DNA of 41,547 nt from NCBI GenBank assembly GCA_040394735.1, contig JBEBRR010000036.1:1-41547 (forward strand). Reading direction: 5' to 3'. Position 1 is the stretch's first letter; the number at the start of each line of letters is the position of its first letter. The translations under genes and the position numbers were made by a program. Of the stretch, positions 33,729 to 41,547 are shown piece after piece. This DNA is from Leadbetterella byssophila_A (GTDB taxonomy: Bacteria; Bacteroidota; Bacteroidia; Cytophagales; Spirosomataceae). The notes below the pieces were generated by a model. The model did no database searches. It saw only the letters and a program-made list of their open reading frames with translations, and was not told the DNA's origin.

Positions 33729-33832
33729 GTTAAGCAGCAGGAATTATTGTAATCAGTTGTTCAACAGATAATTAAAAGTTCGAGTTTAGCTCAAAAAGGA
33801 CAACAAACCAAATAAGCGGGATTAAAAAAATA

Positions 33833-34366
33833 TTAGAAAATATTTTTCGCGGTTTTAGAGAAATGTGCATCCAGTATCCATAGTATGGTATTGGCATCCG
33901 TATCCCCTTCTATGACGATATCCGCTCTCTTATAAATTTCTATTCTGTCTTCATACGTTTTTGCCAGGGTGTCTACCAGCAGCTCACTTTCCAGGTTATA
34001 AAGCGGGCGGTTATTCTTTTTGGAGTTCCGCATTCTTTCTTCCAGCTTATGGGGCTTGACATCCAGGAAAACACTGATACCGTTCTCTTTGATAAAGTCC
34101 ATGTTGTTCCCGCTGCACGGTGTCCCGCCTCCCGTGGCTATCACCAGCCTTGAATTGGGCTCGATGCGTTTAAGCTGCTCTGTTTCTACCTTTCTAAAAT
34201 ATTCTTCTCCTTCCAGGTTGAAAATCTCGCTGATCTTCTTTCCTTCTGCCAGTTCAATCTTTTTGTCGAGATCAATGAACTCATAATTCAACTCCTTTGC
34301 CAGTTGTCTTCCCAGTGTGCTTTTCCCGGAAGACGGCATCCCAATCATAAAAATATTTGTAGTCAT
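33833..34366 (-). CDS. aroK: Shikimate kinase
   Basis: The 177-residue enzyme phosphorylates shikimate at the 3-hydroxyl in the chorismate pathway. Walker A is IGMPSSGKSTLGRQLA (residues about 7-22). FIDLDKKIE holds the Mg/shikimate Asp residues, EEYFRKVE the shikimate-binding Arg, ATGGGTPC the GGG loop, and NRPLYN the lid/adenine segment. The P-loop has GMPSSGKS where GFMGSGKS is more usual, but all binding residues are kept. The start lies 15 bases after the stop of the DoxX gene, so it is the third gene of the DUF1599-DoxX-aroK unit; in many relatives tpiA takes this place. Confidence 0.93.
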   Translation of the reverse strand: MTTNIFMIGMPSSGKSTLGRQLAKELNYEFIDLDKKIELAEGKKISEIFNLEGEEYFRKVETEQLKRIEPNSRLVIATGGGTPCSGNNMDFIKENGISVFLDVKPHKLEERMRNSKKNNRPLYNLESELLVDTLAKTYEDRIEIYKRADIVIEGDTDANTILWILDAHFSKTAKNIF

Positions 34367-34381
34367 TTATAAACAATAGTA

Positions 34382-35491
34382 CTATATGTTAATCAACTTT
34401 TTAATCTTTGCGTCAGACGGCAGCCGGTTGAAGCTCCATTTTCCCGAAACCACTCCGTCCTGCATCAGGTAAATAACGGGATTGTTACGGGCCATGGTCT
34501 TCAGCACCTTTTCATCTGCAAAGTAATAGGGATAATTCAGCTTTTTGGCGCTGAGATATTCTCCCACACCTGTTTCAGGAGTCAGCACCACCGGCTTTAC
34601 CTGGGCCTTCCCTACTTTGGTCACCAGTTCCCGGTATTTCCTGAAATCGAGATCTTCAAGACCGGAAGTAGACTTCAGGATCAATACCAGCACCTTTCCT
34701 TCCAGAACTGCTGATAATGCCTCATTTCCGGCGGTATCCACCACACTAAAGTCGGTGATAGCCGGTTTGAGCTCATCTTCATTCAGCACGCTGGAGGCCT
34801 GATATGTATAACGAAGTGTATCGGCCAGGTATTCTTCCGAGCGAACGGTTTCACCTGCAGACCTGTCGAGAAATTCATATTCAATCACCGGTGTGACCTC
34901 CGGGCGCTTCATTTGTTCCGGAATGCTTTTCCCTACGGCGTAAGGGAGCATATCCATCACCGGAAGGTAGCTTAAGCTGTAAATTCCGAGCCCCATGGAG
35001 ATAATGGTGGCCAGCAGAACAGCCGGTGTTCCTGCTGCTGAGTTATTGAATTTCTTCCGGTATACAAAGATAATCACGATGAAAAACATGGTGACCACAT
35101 TCTTCCAGAAGGAGGCCCAGGGCTTCAGTTTCATAAATTCACCAAAGCAGCCGCAGTCGGTCACCCGGTTAAAATAAGCCGAATAGAAGGTGAGGAAAGT
35201 AAAGAAACTCATCAGCAGCAGTGCCACCCAGGCCGTCCACCTCAGCTTAAAACCGAAAAGGAGAGCCACTCCTATCACCAGTTCGAGGCAGCAGAAAATC
35301 ACCGATAAGGTCACGGATGATGCCCCCAGCGTCTCAAAAAAACCTTCCATAACCGGCAGATCCATAGCGAATACCTCAAAGTATTCCTTCAGCTTCAGCG
35401 CTGTACCGTAAGGATCCACTACCTTCAGAAAACCTGAGAAAATAAGGTACATCCCAACGATCACCCGTGAAAAGTTTGCCGCTATTTTCAT
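34382..35491 (-). CDS. BT_3928-type DoxX/MauE membrane protein with thioredoxin-like C-terminus
   Basis: The protein has 369 residues. The N-terminal half has four or five membrane helices of DoxX/MauE type (MYLIFSGFLKVVDPYGTALK, VTLSVIFCCLELVIGVALLF, WVALLLMSFFTFLTFYSAYF) and the redox-like motif DCGCFGEFMKLKPWASFWKN near residue 113. After another helix, the C-terminal part (about 195-369) looks like a degraded thioredoxin-like domain (GKVLVLILKSTSGLEDLDF, KVLKTMARNNPVIYLMQDG) lacking a CxxC. I recognise it as the conserved Bacteroidota family that sits next to DUF1599. A role in periplasmic redox or quinone chemistry is inference. It follows the DUF1599 gene by 6 bases. Confidence 0.85.
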   Translation of the reverse strand: MKIAANFSRVIVGMYLIFSGFLKVVDPYGTALKLKEYFEVFAMDLPVMEGFFETLGASSVTLSVIFCCLELVIGVALLFGFKLRWTAWVALLLMSFFTFLTFYSAYFNRVTDCGCFGEFMKLKPWASFWKNVVTMFFIVIIFVYRKKFNNSAAGTPAVLLATIISMGLGIYSLSYLPVMDMLPYAVGKSIPEQMKRPEVTPVIEYEFLDRSAGETVRSEEYLADTLRYTYQASSVLNEDELKPAITDFSVVDTAGNEALSAVLEGKVLVLILKSTSGLEDLDFRKYRELVTKVGKAQVKPVVLTPETGVGEYLSAKKLNYPYYFADEKVLKTMARNNPVIYLMQDGVVSGKWSFNRLPSDAKIKKLINI

Positions 35492-35497
35492 ATCTTC

Positions 35498-36040
35498 TTA
35501 TTGTTGGGCAGCCTGTGCCTGTCTTTCATTCAATTTTATGAGACAAAATACCGAGTAGTTGATAATGTCCTGGTAACCCGAGCGGATCCCTTCTGAAATC
35601 AGGGTTTTCCCGCCATTATCCTCGATCTGCTTGATCCGCATCAGCTTCATCAGGATGATATCGGTCATAGAGCTCACCCGCATGCTCCGCCAGGCTTCAT
35701 TATAGTCATGATTTTTATCAAAAAGCAATGCCTTTACCCTGGCTATTTCTTCCTGGTAAGCCCCGCTTACATCTTCGATACCGGGTCCGTGCTCCATCAG
35801 GATCAGGGCCATAATGCAATAATTGATGATGCCGATAAACTCCGGCACCTCTCCTTCGTCCACCCGTGAAAATCCGTTTTCCTGGAGGGTCCTGATCCTC
35901 CGGGCCTTTATGTAAATCTGATCTGTAATAGACGGGAGCCGGAGTATTTTCCAGGAGGTACCATAATCTAAATTCTTCTTTGAAAATATCTCAAAGCAAA
36001 GAGTTATTATTCCGGAATATTCAGTTTCGGTCTTAGGCAT
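35498..36040 (-). CDS. DUF1599 protein with two tandem repeats
   Basis: The 180-residue protein contains two copies of the same unit. Copy 1 (about residues 15-85): LDYGTSWKILRLPSITDQIY, IKARRIRTLQENG, FIGIINYCIMALI. Copy 2 (about 105-175): HDYNEAWRSMRVSSMTDIIL, MKLMRIKQIEDNGG, YQDIINYSVFCLI. This is DUF1599, also called nucleotide-modification-associated domain 1, an all-helical domain probably related to MazG-like nucleotide hydrolases; conserved acidic residues in each unit could bind metal. No activity is proven. It is the first gene of the DUF1599-DoxX-aroK unit and is divergent from folP, with 37 bases between the two start codons. Confidence 0.88.
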   Translation of the reverse strand: MPKTETEYSGIITLCFEIFSKKNLDYGTSWKILRLPSITDQIYIKARRIRTLQENGFSRVDEGEVPEFIGIINYCIMALILMEHGPGIEDVSGAYQEEIARVKALLFDKNHDYNEAWRSMRVSSMTDIILMKLMRIKQIEDNGGKTLISEGIRSGYQDIINYSVFCLIKLNERQAQAAQQ

Positions 36041-36077
36041 TTATATAATTCAATAGTTTTTAGTTTTTTTGCAAACT

Positions 36078-36935
36078 ATGAAAAATACATTAAATATCGG
36101 TGGCAAGATTCTGAGCTTAAATCAACCTCTCATCATGGGAATCCTGAATGTTACGCCGGATTCATTTTACAAAGATAGCAGATTTAATCCTAATCAGGAA
36201 GCGTTTCTGAAAAAAGCTGAAACGATGATAAAAGAAGGTGCAGGCCTGCTGGATGTGGGGGGCTATTCCACCCGTCCGGGCGGTAGCGAGATCCCCGAAA
36301 CGGAAGAACTTGAAAGGGTCATCCCGGCTATTGAAAAACTGGCGGACCGCTTCCCGGATATCCCTGTCTCCGTCGACACTTTCCGCGCAGCGGTGGCCCG
36401 GCAAGCGCTCAATGCCGGGGCCACGGTGGTCAACGATATTTCAGGAGGGGATTTTGATAAAGACATGTTCCCGCTTATTATTGAAAAGAAACCCGTCTAC
36501 ATTCTCATGCACCAGGAAGGGCATTCTGTCAGCAATATGCACTCTTCCGGGGATTACCATGACTTCCTGCCCGAAGTCTTTGACAGGCTGTTCAAAAAAG
36601 CTGCTTACCTGCGCAGCTGCGGGGTAGCGGATCTCCTCCTGGATCCGGGTTTCGGCTTTTCCAAAAGTATCGGGGAGAACTACCGGCTTCTGCAACACCT
36701 TGACCTGCTGCAAAACGACCATTACCCGCTGCTGGCGGGAATGTCACGCAAGTCCATGATCTGGAAGCTCCTGCATATTACACCGGAAGAGTCGCTTCCC
36801 CACTCTTTGTACGTACACGGACTGGCCGTGCTGAAAGGGGCAAAAGTCATCCGGGTGCATGACCCTCGCCCTCATACCGAAATCCTGCAAATCAACCGCC
36901 GGCTAAATGATAATTTACCGTATAATAACTTTTAA
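36078..36935 (+). CDS. folP: Dihydropteroate synthase
   Basis: The enzyme (285 residues from the ATG at 36078) condenses p-aminobenzoate with dihydropterin diphosphate in folate synthesis and is the sulfonamide target. Its conserved loops are GILNVTPDSFYKDSRF (about residues 19-34), DVGGYSTRPG (about 59-68), VSVDTFRAAVARQALNAGAT with NDISGG, LLDPGFGFSKS, GMSRKS and VIRVHDPRPH. GGYSTRPG is the usual pterin/pABA loop with Gly in place of the more common Ala or Glu. A TTG codon in frame at 36069 is rejected in favour of the ATG. Divergent from the DUF1599 gene, as in many Bacteroidota. Confidence 0.96.
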   Translation: MKNTLNIGGKILSLNQPLIMGILNVTPDSFYKDSRFNPNQEAFLKKAETMIKEGAGLLDVGGYSTRPGGSEIPETEELERVIPAIEKLADRFPDIPVSVDTFRAAVARQALNAGATVVNDISGGDFDKDMFPLIIEKKPVYILMHQEGHSVSNMHSSGDYHDFLPEVFDRLFKKAAYLRSCGVADLLLDPGFGFSKSIGENYRLLQHLDLLQNDHYPLLAGMSRKSMIWKLLHITPEESLPHSLYVHGLAVLKGAKVIRVHDPRPHTEILQINRRLNDNLPYNNF

Positions 36936-36979
36936 AGATATTTTAACACCTTTTTCCTTCTCCCTTTTTGACTTTTTCC

Positions 36980-36987
36980 TATATTTG
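36980..36987 (+). promoter_or_regulatory. TAnnTTTG promoter box (TATATTTG) for T9SS-sorted protein
   Basis: TATATTTG is an exact box, 32 bases before the ATG at 37020. The preceding T-rich stretch has no TTG at the ideal distance. Confidence 0.55.
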
Positions 36988-37019
36988 TGCTAAATACAAT
37001 AACATAATCTAATTCGATC

Positions 37020-38801
37020 ATGAGAAAATTATTACTATCTTTTTTCTTGATTTTGAGCGGGTATATATCCTCCGCACAATTGACAGCTCCACAGGTTGAG
37101 GTGGATAACATCACCAAAACCAGCCTGGCGGTAGTAGTAGTGCCACAGGACACTACTGACGTAAAAGCCATTGAAGTAGTCATTGATGGCCCCGGGAAAA
37201 ACAATGTTTCTTCCTTGCAATTAAAGGGCAATGGCACTTTTTTCACTTTCCCTTTCAGCTCACTGGAAGCAGGAAGTAACTACAAAATCAGCGTACGCCT
37301 GCTGGGTTGTACTACGGCTGCCGGTTGCGCCGATGTGAGCCCCACAGTAGTAAAATACGGAAAAACACTTGCCGGCCTGCCTCCTGCAGCCACATTACAG
37401 CTGGCCAATAACTGTCCGCAGTTTGTAGGGATCAACTGGAGTTATCCTGCTACCGGCGGCGAGGTTAAAAATATCATTGTTAAGAAATCTTATGGCGGCC
37501 CATGGTACGAAATTGCCAACGTTCCGCCTTATGAAACTTCGTATTATGACCTGGACGCCCAGGCAGGTATTCATACCAATTATGTAGTCTATACCCAGAA
37601 CGAATTAGGTGAGGTAACTCCTTCCAACCAGGTAAGCGTACAGGTAATGCCTTATACCTCACCCGGTGCCCCGCTGAACCTGCATGCGTCCCATAAGACC
37701 AATAACAGCATCAGCATTGCCTGGAATAATGCGGAAGAAGACCTGGTTTGCCGTTCCAACATCCGTGAGTCTTACTATATCACCATGAAAAGGGCATGGG
37801 AGCCTGAAGCCAAGGTGATCGGAGTAGCCTATCCTTTTGCTACCAGCTTTGACATCACCGGCCTGGAAGAAGGGGAAACCGTAGAGATCGGTGTTTTCTC
37901 CTGGAGTGATCAGGGAATTCAGGGAGGCTGGGCCTACCTTACTGAGAAAACTCATGGCAAATCCGTTATTCCTACCGGCGTTATCGGTGTAGCCTATAAA
38001 GATAACTTTGACAACTGGGCACTTGGAATCAGCTGGACCCATGCCGGTGACGATGCTGACTATTATATGGTAGACGTTAGCACTGACGGCCAGAACTGGA
38101 CTCCGTTTGCTACTGTAAAAACCGGCCAGAACCTTGTTCAGCACGTTGACATTTCAGAAGGTCAGAAATATACTTACCGGGTGAAAGCCGGAAACTACCT
38201 CTACGGTGCCTCGGATTACGCCTATATGGACGGTTATGTTTCTGTTGATTACTCGGCTGTTCCTAATGCTCCGTACGGACTGAAAGCCCAATGGTCCGGA
38301 TCAGACGTGGTACTGACCTGGGTGGATGATTCCAACAAGGAAGAAAAATATGTTATCGAAAGAGCATACAAACAAGACGGTACGTTTGAAGAAGTGGGTG
38401 AAGTGGGAAGAAGTGTAATCACTTATAAGGACGTAATCGGCGCAGATACTGCGTCTGCTTTCTTCTACCGCGTAAAAGCTGAAAACCCGCTGGGTGCCTC
38501 AGCTGCCTCCAAGGTAGTGAAGATTGCCAAAACGGCCGGGGGATCCGGTTCTGCCACCAGCGCTGTGGTAGTTTATCCTAACCCTACCGCAGATAAGCTC
38601 AGCGTTTCCGTACCTGCTCATCTGAAAGCCGCTGAAGTAGAAGTGAATGTTTACAATCAGCTGAACCAGCTGGTATTCACCAAAGCTTACAAAGCAGATG
38701 CCGCCATCGAAGTAAATCTTAAGAAATACGTTTCCGGTATCTACAATGTGGTTGTTTCCTCAGGAGACTTCAAAGAAACACGGAAGATCGTTAAGAACTG
38801 A
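37020..38801 (+). CDS. Secreted fibronectin type III protein with type IX sorting domain
   Basis: The 593-residue protein has a signal peptide (MRKLLLSFFLILSGYISSAQ). It is followed by about four fibronectin type III-like units: about residues 120-210 (WSYPATGGEVKNIIVKKSYG), 214-310 (APLNLHASHKTNNSISIAWN), 318-410 (VAYKDNFDNWALGISWTHAG) and 415-505 (APYGLKAQWSGSDVVLTWVD). The last 80 residues are a type A T9SS sorting signal: VVVYPNPTADKLSVSVP, then VNVYNQLNQLV, and ending GIYNVVVSSGDFKETRKIVK. It is therefore exported to the surface or released by the type IX system. No catalytic domain is present; a binding or adhesive role is likely. It is monocistronic, with a promoter box and a strong terminator. 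Confidence 0.9.
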   Translation: MRKLLLSFFLILSGYISSAQLTAPQVEVDNITKTSLAVVVVPQDTTDVKAIEVVIDGPGKNNVSSLQLKGNGTFFTFPFSSLEAGSNYKISVRLLGCTTAAGCADVSPTVVKYGKTLAGLPPAATLQLANNCPQFVGINWSYPATGGEVKNIIVKKSYGGPWYEIANVPPYETSYYDLDAQAGIHTNYVVYTQNELGEVTPSNQVSVQVMPYTSPGAPLNLHASHKTNNSISIAWNNAEEDLVCRSNIRESYYITMKRAWEPEAKVIGVAYPFATSFDITGLEEGETVEIGVFSWSDQGIQGGWAYLTEKTHGKSVIPTGVIGVAYKDNFDNWALGISWTHAGDDADYYMVDVSTDGQNWTPFATVKTGQNLVQHVDISEGQKYTYRVKAGNYLYGASDYAYMDGYVSVDYSAVPNAPYGLKAQWSGSDVVLTWVDDSNKEEKYVIERAYKQDGTFEEVGEVGRSVITYKDVIGADTASAFFYRVKAENPLGASAASKVVKIAKTAGGSGSATSAVVVYPNPTADKLSVSVPAHLKAAEVEVNVYNQLNQLVFTKAYKADAAIEVNLKKYVSGIYNVVVSSGDFKETRKIVKN

Positions 38802-38820
38802 TTTTCATAAAGGATAAAGG

Positions 38821-38850
38821 AAGAGGCAGCCCGACGGCTGCCTCTTTTTT
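38821..38850 (+). terminator. Intrinsic terminator after T9SS-sorted protein gene
   Basis: GAGGCAGC (38823-38830) and GCTGCCTC (38837-38844) form a perfect 8-bp stem with a 6-base loop, followed by a T6 run. Confidence 0.88.
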
Positions 38851-38978
38851 GTTTTCGCAGACGTACGGATTTTCACCGATAATAAAATAGCACAGGTGGC
38901 CAAAGGTTCCGGAGAAAAGTCGGTGATAATGTTGCACTGTTTATCCGGATAAAAATTAATAAATCGTATATATCCGTC

Positions 38979-38989
38979 GGGGGGGGGGG
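38979..38989 (+). repeat. Homopolymer run of eleven G
   Basis: An uninterrupted G11 tract lies in non-coding DNA, about 130 bases after the T9SS-sorted gene terminator. Runs of this length are prone to slippage or to sequencing error. Confidence 0.9.
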
Positions 38990-39079
38990 TAGAAATTTTT
39001 ATCATCGAGATTTCTTTGTGCATTTTCTTTATGATCTCTGTGAAAGATAACATAGGTTTTTTTGCTTTTTACGCATCGC

Positions 39080-39107
39080 ACTTTATCCAGATTCATAAGG
39101 ATAAAGT
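39080..39107. repeat. 9-bp inverted repeat ACTTTATCC/GGATAAAGT
   Basis: Perfect arms at 39080-39088 and 39099-39107 with a 10-base loop. There is no T run after either arm, so it is not a typical terminator; its role is unknown. Confidence 0.5.
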
Positions 39108-39164
39108 TTCTATGAGAAAATTAATCTGTGCAGATCTGCGTGCAGCATCTATCTGTGAGGAATA

Positions 39165-39190
39165 AAAAAGGCCCTCTATGAGGGCCTTTT
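39165..39190 (-). terminator. Intrinsic terminator after atpG
   Basis: AAAAGGCCCTC (39166-39176) pairs with GAGGGCCTTTT (39180-39190) around a 3-base loop. On the minus strand the hairpin is followed by a T6 run, 20 bases after the atpG stop. It ends the ATP synthase operon. Confidence 0.88.
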
Positions 39191-39209
39191 CTTGTGCAAA
39201 TGTATACTC

Positions 39210-40088
39210 TTAGTTTTTCAACGCTTCCGCACCCCCCACGATCTCCAGGATCTCCGTGGTAATGGCAGCCTGGCGCGAGCGGTTATACTCGATCTTAAGC
39301 GATTTCAGCAGCTCTCCGCCGTTTTCTGTGGCTTTATCCATAGCCGTCATCCGCGCACCGTGCTCAGCTGCATTCGAATCAAGAACGGCCTTAAACAGCT
39401 GCAGCTTGATAGCTTTCGGGATCAGGTCCAGCAGAATCTCCTCTTCGGAAGGTTCAAAGATATAATCGATATTGGAAGTAGCTTCCTGTGTATTATCATT
39501 CACCAGCGGAAGCATTTTTTCCGTTCTTACAATCTGTGTTGCTACGTTTTTGAACTCGTTATAGATAATAACCACCTCATCGTATACTCCTTCGGCAAAG
39601 CTCTCCATTATTCCTTCAGCGGCCGTTCTAGCAGTCTCAAAAGACAATCTTGAAAAGATATCCGTATAAGAAGGGTTAACGATAGCCCCGCGTCTTTCGA
39701 AAGCTTCCATCCCTTTTTTCCCCAGGGCAAATAGGGTCACATTTCCTTTGGCCTGCTGGATGGCATAATTCTCTGCAATATAGGCATTGGCCGCCTTGAT
39801 GATATTGGAGTTAAAAGCACCGCACAGTCCTCTGTCAGAGGTCACCAGCACCACCAGTACCTTATTCACTTCCCTTACCTGGGTATAGGGACTGGAAGCG
39901 CCTACCTCTGTATTCTCCGATACCTGGGCAATCAGCTCATTCAGCTTTTGCGAATACGGCCTTAACTGGGTGATCTTTTCCTGGGCTCTTCTTAACTTCG
40001 CCGCAGACACCATTTTCATTGCTTTGGTGATCTGCATGGTAGAGTTAACGGAAGCGATCCTGTTTCTTACTTCTTTTAATGAAGCCAT
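39210..40088 (-). CDS. atpG: F-type ATP synthase gamma subunit
   Basis: The central rotor-stalk subunit of F1, 292 residues. The N-terminal helix (MASLKEVRNRIASVNSTMQI then TKAMKMVSAAKLRRAQ) and the C-terminal helix (MTAMDKATENGGELLKSLKI, YNRSRQAAITTEILEIVGGA) form the antiparallel coiled coil inside the alpha3-beta3 ring. LVTSDRGLCGAFNSN is the conserved gamma signature. The start follows atpA by 35 bases. The operon ends here with a terminator; atpD (beta) and atpC are not downstream, which fits Bacteroidota genomes where beta and epsilon are encoded separately. Confidence 0.97.
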   Translation of the reverse strand: MASLKEVRNRIASVNSTMQITKAMKMVSAAKLRRAQEKITQLRPYSQKLNELIAQVSENTEVGASSPYTQVREVNKVLVVLVTSDRGLCGAFNSNIIKAANAYIAENYAIQQAKGNVTLFALGKKGMEAFERRGAIVNPSYTDIFSRLSFETARTAAEGIMESFAEGVYDEVVIIYNEFKNVATQIVRTEKMLPLVNDNTQEATSNIDYIFEPSEEEILLDLIPKAIKLQLFKAVLDSNAAEHGARMTAMDKATENGGELLKSLKIEYNRSRQAAITTEILEIVGGAEALKN

Positions 40089-40123
40089 TTTAAAATATAG
40101 GTTTAAATTCTTTCAGAAAAGGA

Positions 40124-41547
40124 TTATCCGACGTATTTCTCCGCCAGTTCTTTTCCGAATTTAACTATATAATCCGTATCTTCTTTTTCCAGCTTACCTT
40201 TTGAAAGATTAGCGATAATCTCCGGCCGGGTAGAATTCAGAAGTGACAGGAACTCGGTTTCAAATTCTTTTACTTTATTCACAGGAACGGTGTCCATCAT
40301 ACCGTTAATTGAACCGTAGATAATGGCTACCTGGTCACCCACGGCAACGGGCTGATACTGCCCCTGCTTCAGAATCTCCTGGTTTCTCTTACCCCGCTCA
40401 ATAACCAGCTTGGTAGCCGCATCCAGGTCAGAACCGAACTTGGCAAATGCCTCCAACTCACGGAACTGCGCCTGGTCAAGCTTAAGCGTACCCGCTACTT
40501 TTTTCATGGACTTGATCTGGGCGTTACCCCCTACCCGGGATACCGAAATACCCACGTTGATGGCCGGACGGATACCTGCGTTAAACAGGTTAGACTCCAG
40601 GAAGATCTGTCCGTCAGTAATGGAGATAACGTTGGTAGGAATATAAGCCGACACGTCACCCGCCTGGGTTTCGATGATCGGAAGGGCCGTTAATGAACCG
40701 CCTCCTTTTACTTTTCCTTTCAGGGATGGCGGAAGATCGTTCATTTCCTGTGCAATGGCATCTGATTCATTGATCTTGGCCGCACGTTCCAGCAAACGCG
40801 AGTGCAGGTAGAATACGTCTCCCGGATAAGCCTCACGTCCCGGCGGACGACGAAGCAGCAGGGAAACCTCCCGATATGCTACCGCCTGCTTGGAAAGATC
40901 ATCATACACTACCAGGGCCGGACGGCCGGTATCTCTGAAGTACTCACCGATGGCCGCACCTGTAAAAGGAGCAAAGAACTGCATAGGTGAAGGATCAGAA
41001 GCATTGGCTGCCACGATCACCGTGTAATCCATAGCACCGTAACGACGCAGTGTTTGCTCCACCGCCTTAACGGTGGATGCCTTCTGGCCACAGGCTACAT
41101 AAATACAATATACGGGTTCTCCTTTATCGAAGAATTCTTTCTGATTAATGATGGTATCGATACACACCGCGGTTTTCCCGGTCTGACGGTCACCGATCAC
41201 CAGCTCCCGCTGACCTCTTCCGATAGGAATCATGGCATCTACCGCTTTAAGACCTGTCTGCAGAGGTTCAGTCACCGGCTGACGGTAAATTACACCGGGA
41301 GCCTTTCTTTCCAGTGGCATGTCAAAAGTTTCACCGATAATAGGACCGTTTCCGTCGATCGGTTCAGCCAGGGTATTTACCACACGACCCACGATACCCT
41401 CACCTACTTTGATGGAAGCGATATCACCGGTACGTTTTGCCGTAGCACCTTCTTTGATCTCCGAAGAATCTCCCAGCAAAACCACCCCCACATTATCTTC
41501 TTCCAGGTTAAGAGCCAGTCCTTTCAGACCGTTCTCAAAAGCGATCA
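40124..41547 (-). CDS. atpA: F-type ATP synthase alpha subunit (N-terminus beyond window)
   Basis: The frame is open from the right edge of the window (IAFENGLKGLALNLEEDNVG) to the stop at 40124, about 474 residues of an expected 525, so roughly the first 50 are missing. The nucleotide-binding P-loop is GDRQTGKTAVCIDTI. LVVYDDLSKQAVAYREVSLL and the alpha signature region IPTNVISITDGQIFLESNLF are complete. Alpha carries the non-catalytic nucleotide sites of F1. A GTG at 41491 lies within this frame but is internal, since the sequence to its right is still alpha-subunit sequence. Followed by atpG on the same strand. Confidence 0.97.
   Translation of the reverse strand, partial: IAFENGLKGLALNLEEDNVGVVLLGDSSEIKEGATAKRTGDIASIKVGEGIVGRVVNTLAEPIDGNGPIIGETFDMPLERKAPGVIYRQPVTEPLQTGLKAVDAMIPIGRGQRELVIGDRQTGKTAVCIDTIINQKEFFDKGEPVYCIYVACGQKASTVKAVEQTLRRYGAMDYTVIVAANASDPSPMQFFAPFTGAAIGEYFRDTGRPALVVYDDLSKQAVAYREVSLLLRRPPGREAYPGDVFYLHSRLLERAAKINESDAIAQEMNDLPPSLKGKVKGGGSLTALPIIETQAGDVSAYIPTNVISITDGQIFLESNLFNAGIRPAINVGISVSRVGGNAQIKSMKKVAGTLKLDQAQFRELEAFAKFGSDLDAATKLVIERGKRNQEILKQGQYQPVAVGDQVAIIYGSINGMMDTVPVNKVKEFETEFLSLLNSTRPEIIANLSKGKLEKEDTDYIVKFGKELAEKYVG

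Larger units (their letters stand above)
38802..39209. other. Gene-free 408-base gap with terminators, G11 run and inverted repeat
   Basis: Between the T9SS-sorted gene and atpG there is no convincing gene. A minus frame covering 38805-39053 exists, but it runs through the terminator and the G run and has no recognisable features. The gap holds a terminator on each side, a run of eleven G at 38979-38989, a 9-bp inverted repeat at 39080-39107, and repeated words of the ATCTGTG type at 39029-39157. Confidence 0.6.

Noticed and set aside
38805..39053. Minus-strand frame of 82 residues in the gap before atpG
   Set aside because: It runs through the terminator hairpin and the G11 run, has no recognisable start signal, domain or signal peptide.
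1..41547. CRISPR arrays, tRNA or rRNA genes, riboswitches, complete IS elements
   Set aside because: No regularly spaced repeats, cloverleaf, conserved rRNA segments, known riboswitch core or transposase gene were recognised by reading.

Overview
The window is a piece of a Bacteroidota chromosome. Three things point there: a type IX secretion C-terminal sorting domain at the end of the fibronectin-type protein at 37020-38801, family-specific neighbours (DUF1599 and BT_3928-type genes divergent from folP; a BatB-like/TPR pair), and repeated TAnnTTTG promoter boxes instead of sigma70-type -10 boxes. I cannot name the genus from sequence alone.

Region 1 (1 to about 10.9 kb, AT-richer, almost all on the minus strand) is a degraded mobile island. 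It carries the remains of a Bacteroidota conjugative element: a mobB-type relaxase fragment (about 9488-10290, one frameshift) and a mobC/TraG-type coupling protein gene (7384-9385, broken by one frameshift and one in-frame amber codon). Downstream in the same direction lies an apparently intact metal-efflux cargo operon: a small His/acid-rich exported protein, a CusA/CzcA RND pump fused to its own TolC-like outer-membrane channel, a CusB-like adaptor, a PAP2 phosphatase and a cytochrome b561-like protein that runs off the window. The relaxase fragment abuts a decapitated, oppositely oriented mcrC fragment (10290-10769). Both genes lose their 5' parts at the same point, so this is a recombination scar.

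Region 2 (about 11.0 kb to the end, higher GC) looks like ordinary core chromosome. Plus-strand block 11003-14789: O-methyltransferase, LysM lytic transglycosylase, DUF3109 protein and alkyltransferase-like protein, packed with 4-bp gaps or overlaps, followed by an Lrp/AsnC regulator. Then come a TPR protein (-), hpt (+) and a lone ABC ATPase (-). A long minus-strand run (27042 down to 18297) holds a PIG-L deacetylase, a BatB-like VWA protein, a TPR protein, purC, an AlaA-like aminotransferase, a DUF456 protein, a Nif3-like protein and a zinc-ribbon coiled-coil protein. Next are a SIMPL protein, a membrane pyrophosphatase with a C-terminal OmpA-like domain, Nnr (NAD(P)H-hydrate repair), a membrane glycosyltransferase-like protein, aroK, a BT_3928-type DoxX protein, a DUF1599 protein, folP, the T9SS-sorted protein, and the F1 ATP synthase genes atpG and atpA (partial).

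The most interesting items are the pyrophosphatase-OmpA fusion, whose pump core also has an unusual placement of its key transmembrane glutamate; the relaxase/mcrC junction; and the pump-channel fusion in the cargo operon. I found no rRNA, tRNA, CRISPR array or complete insertion sequence.
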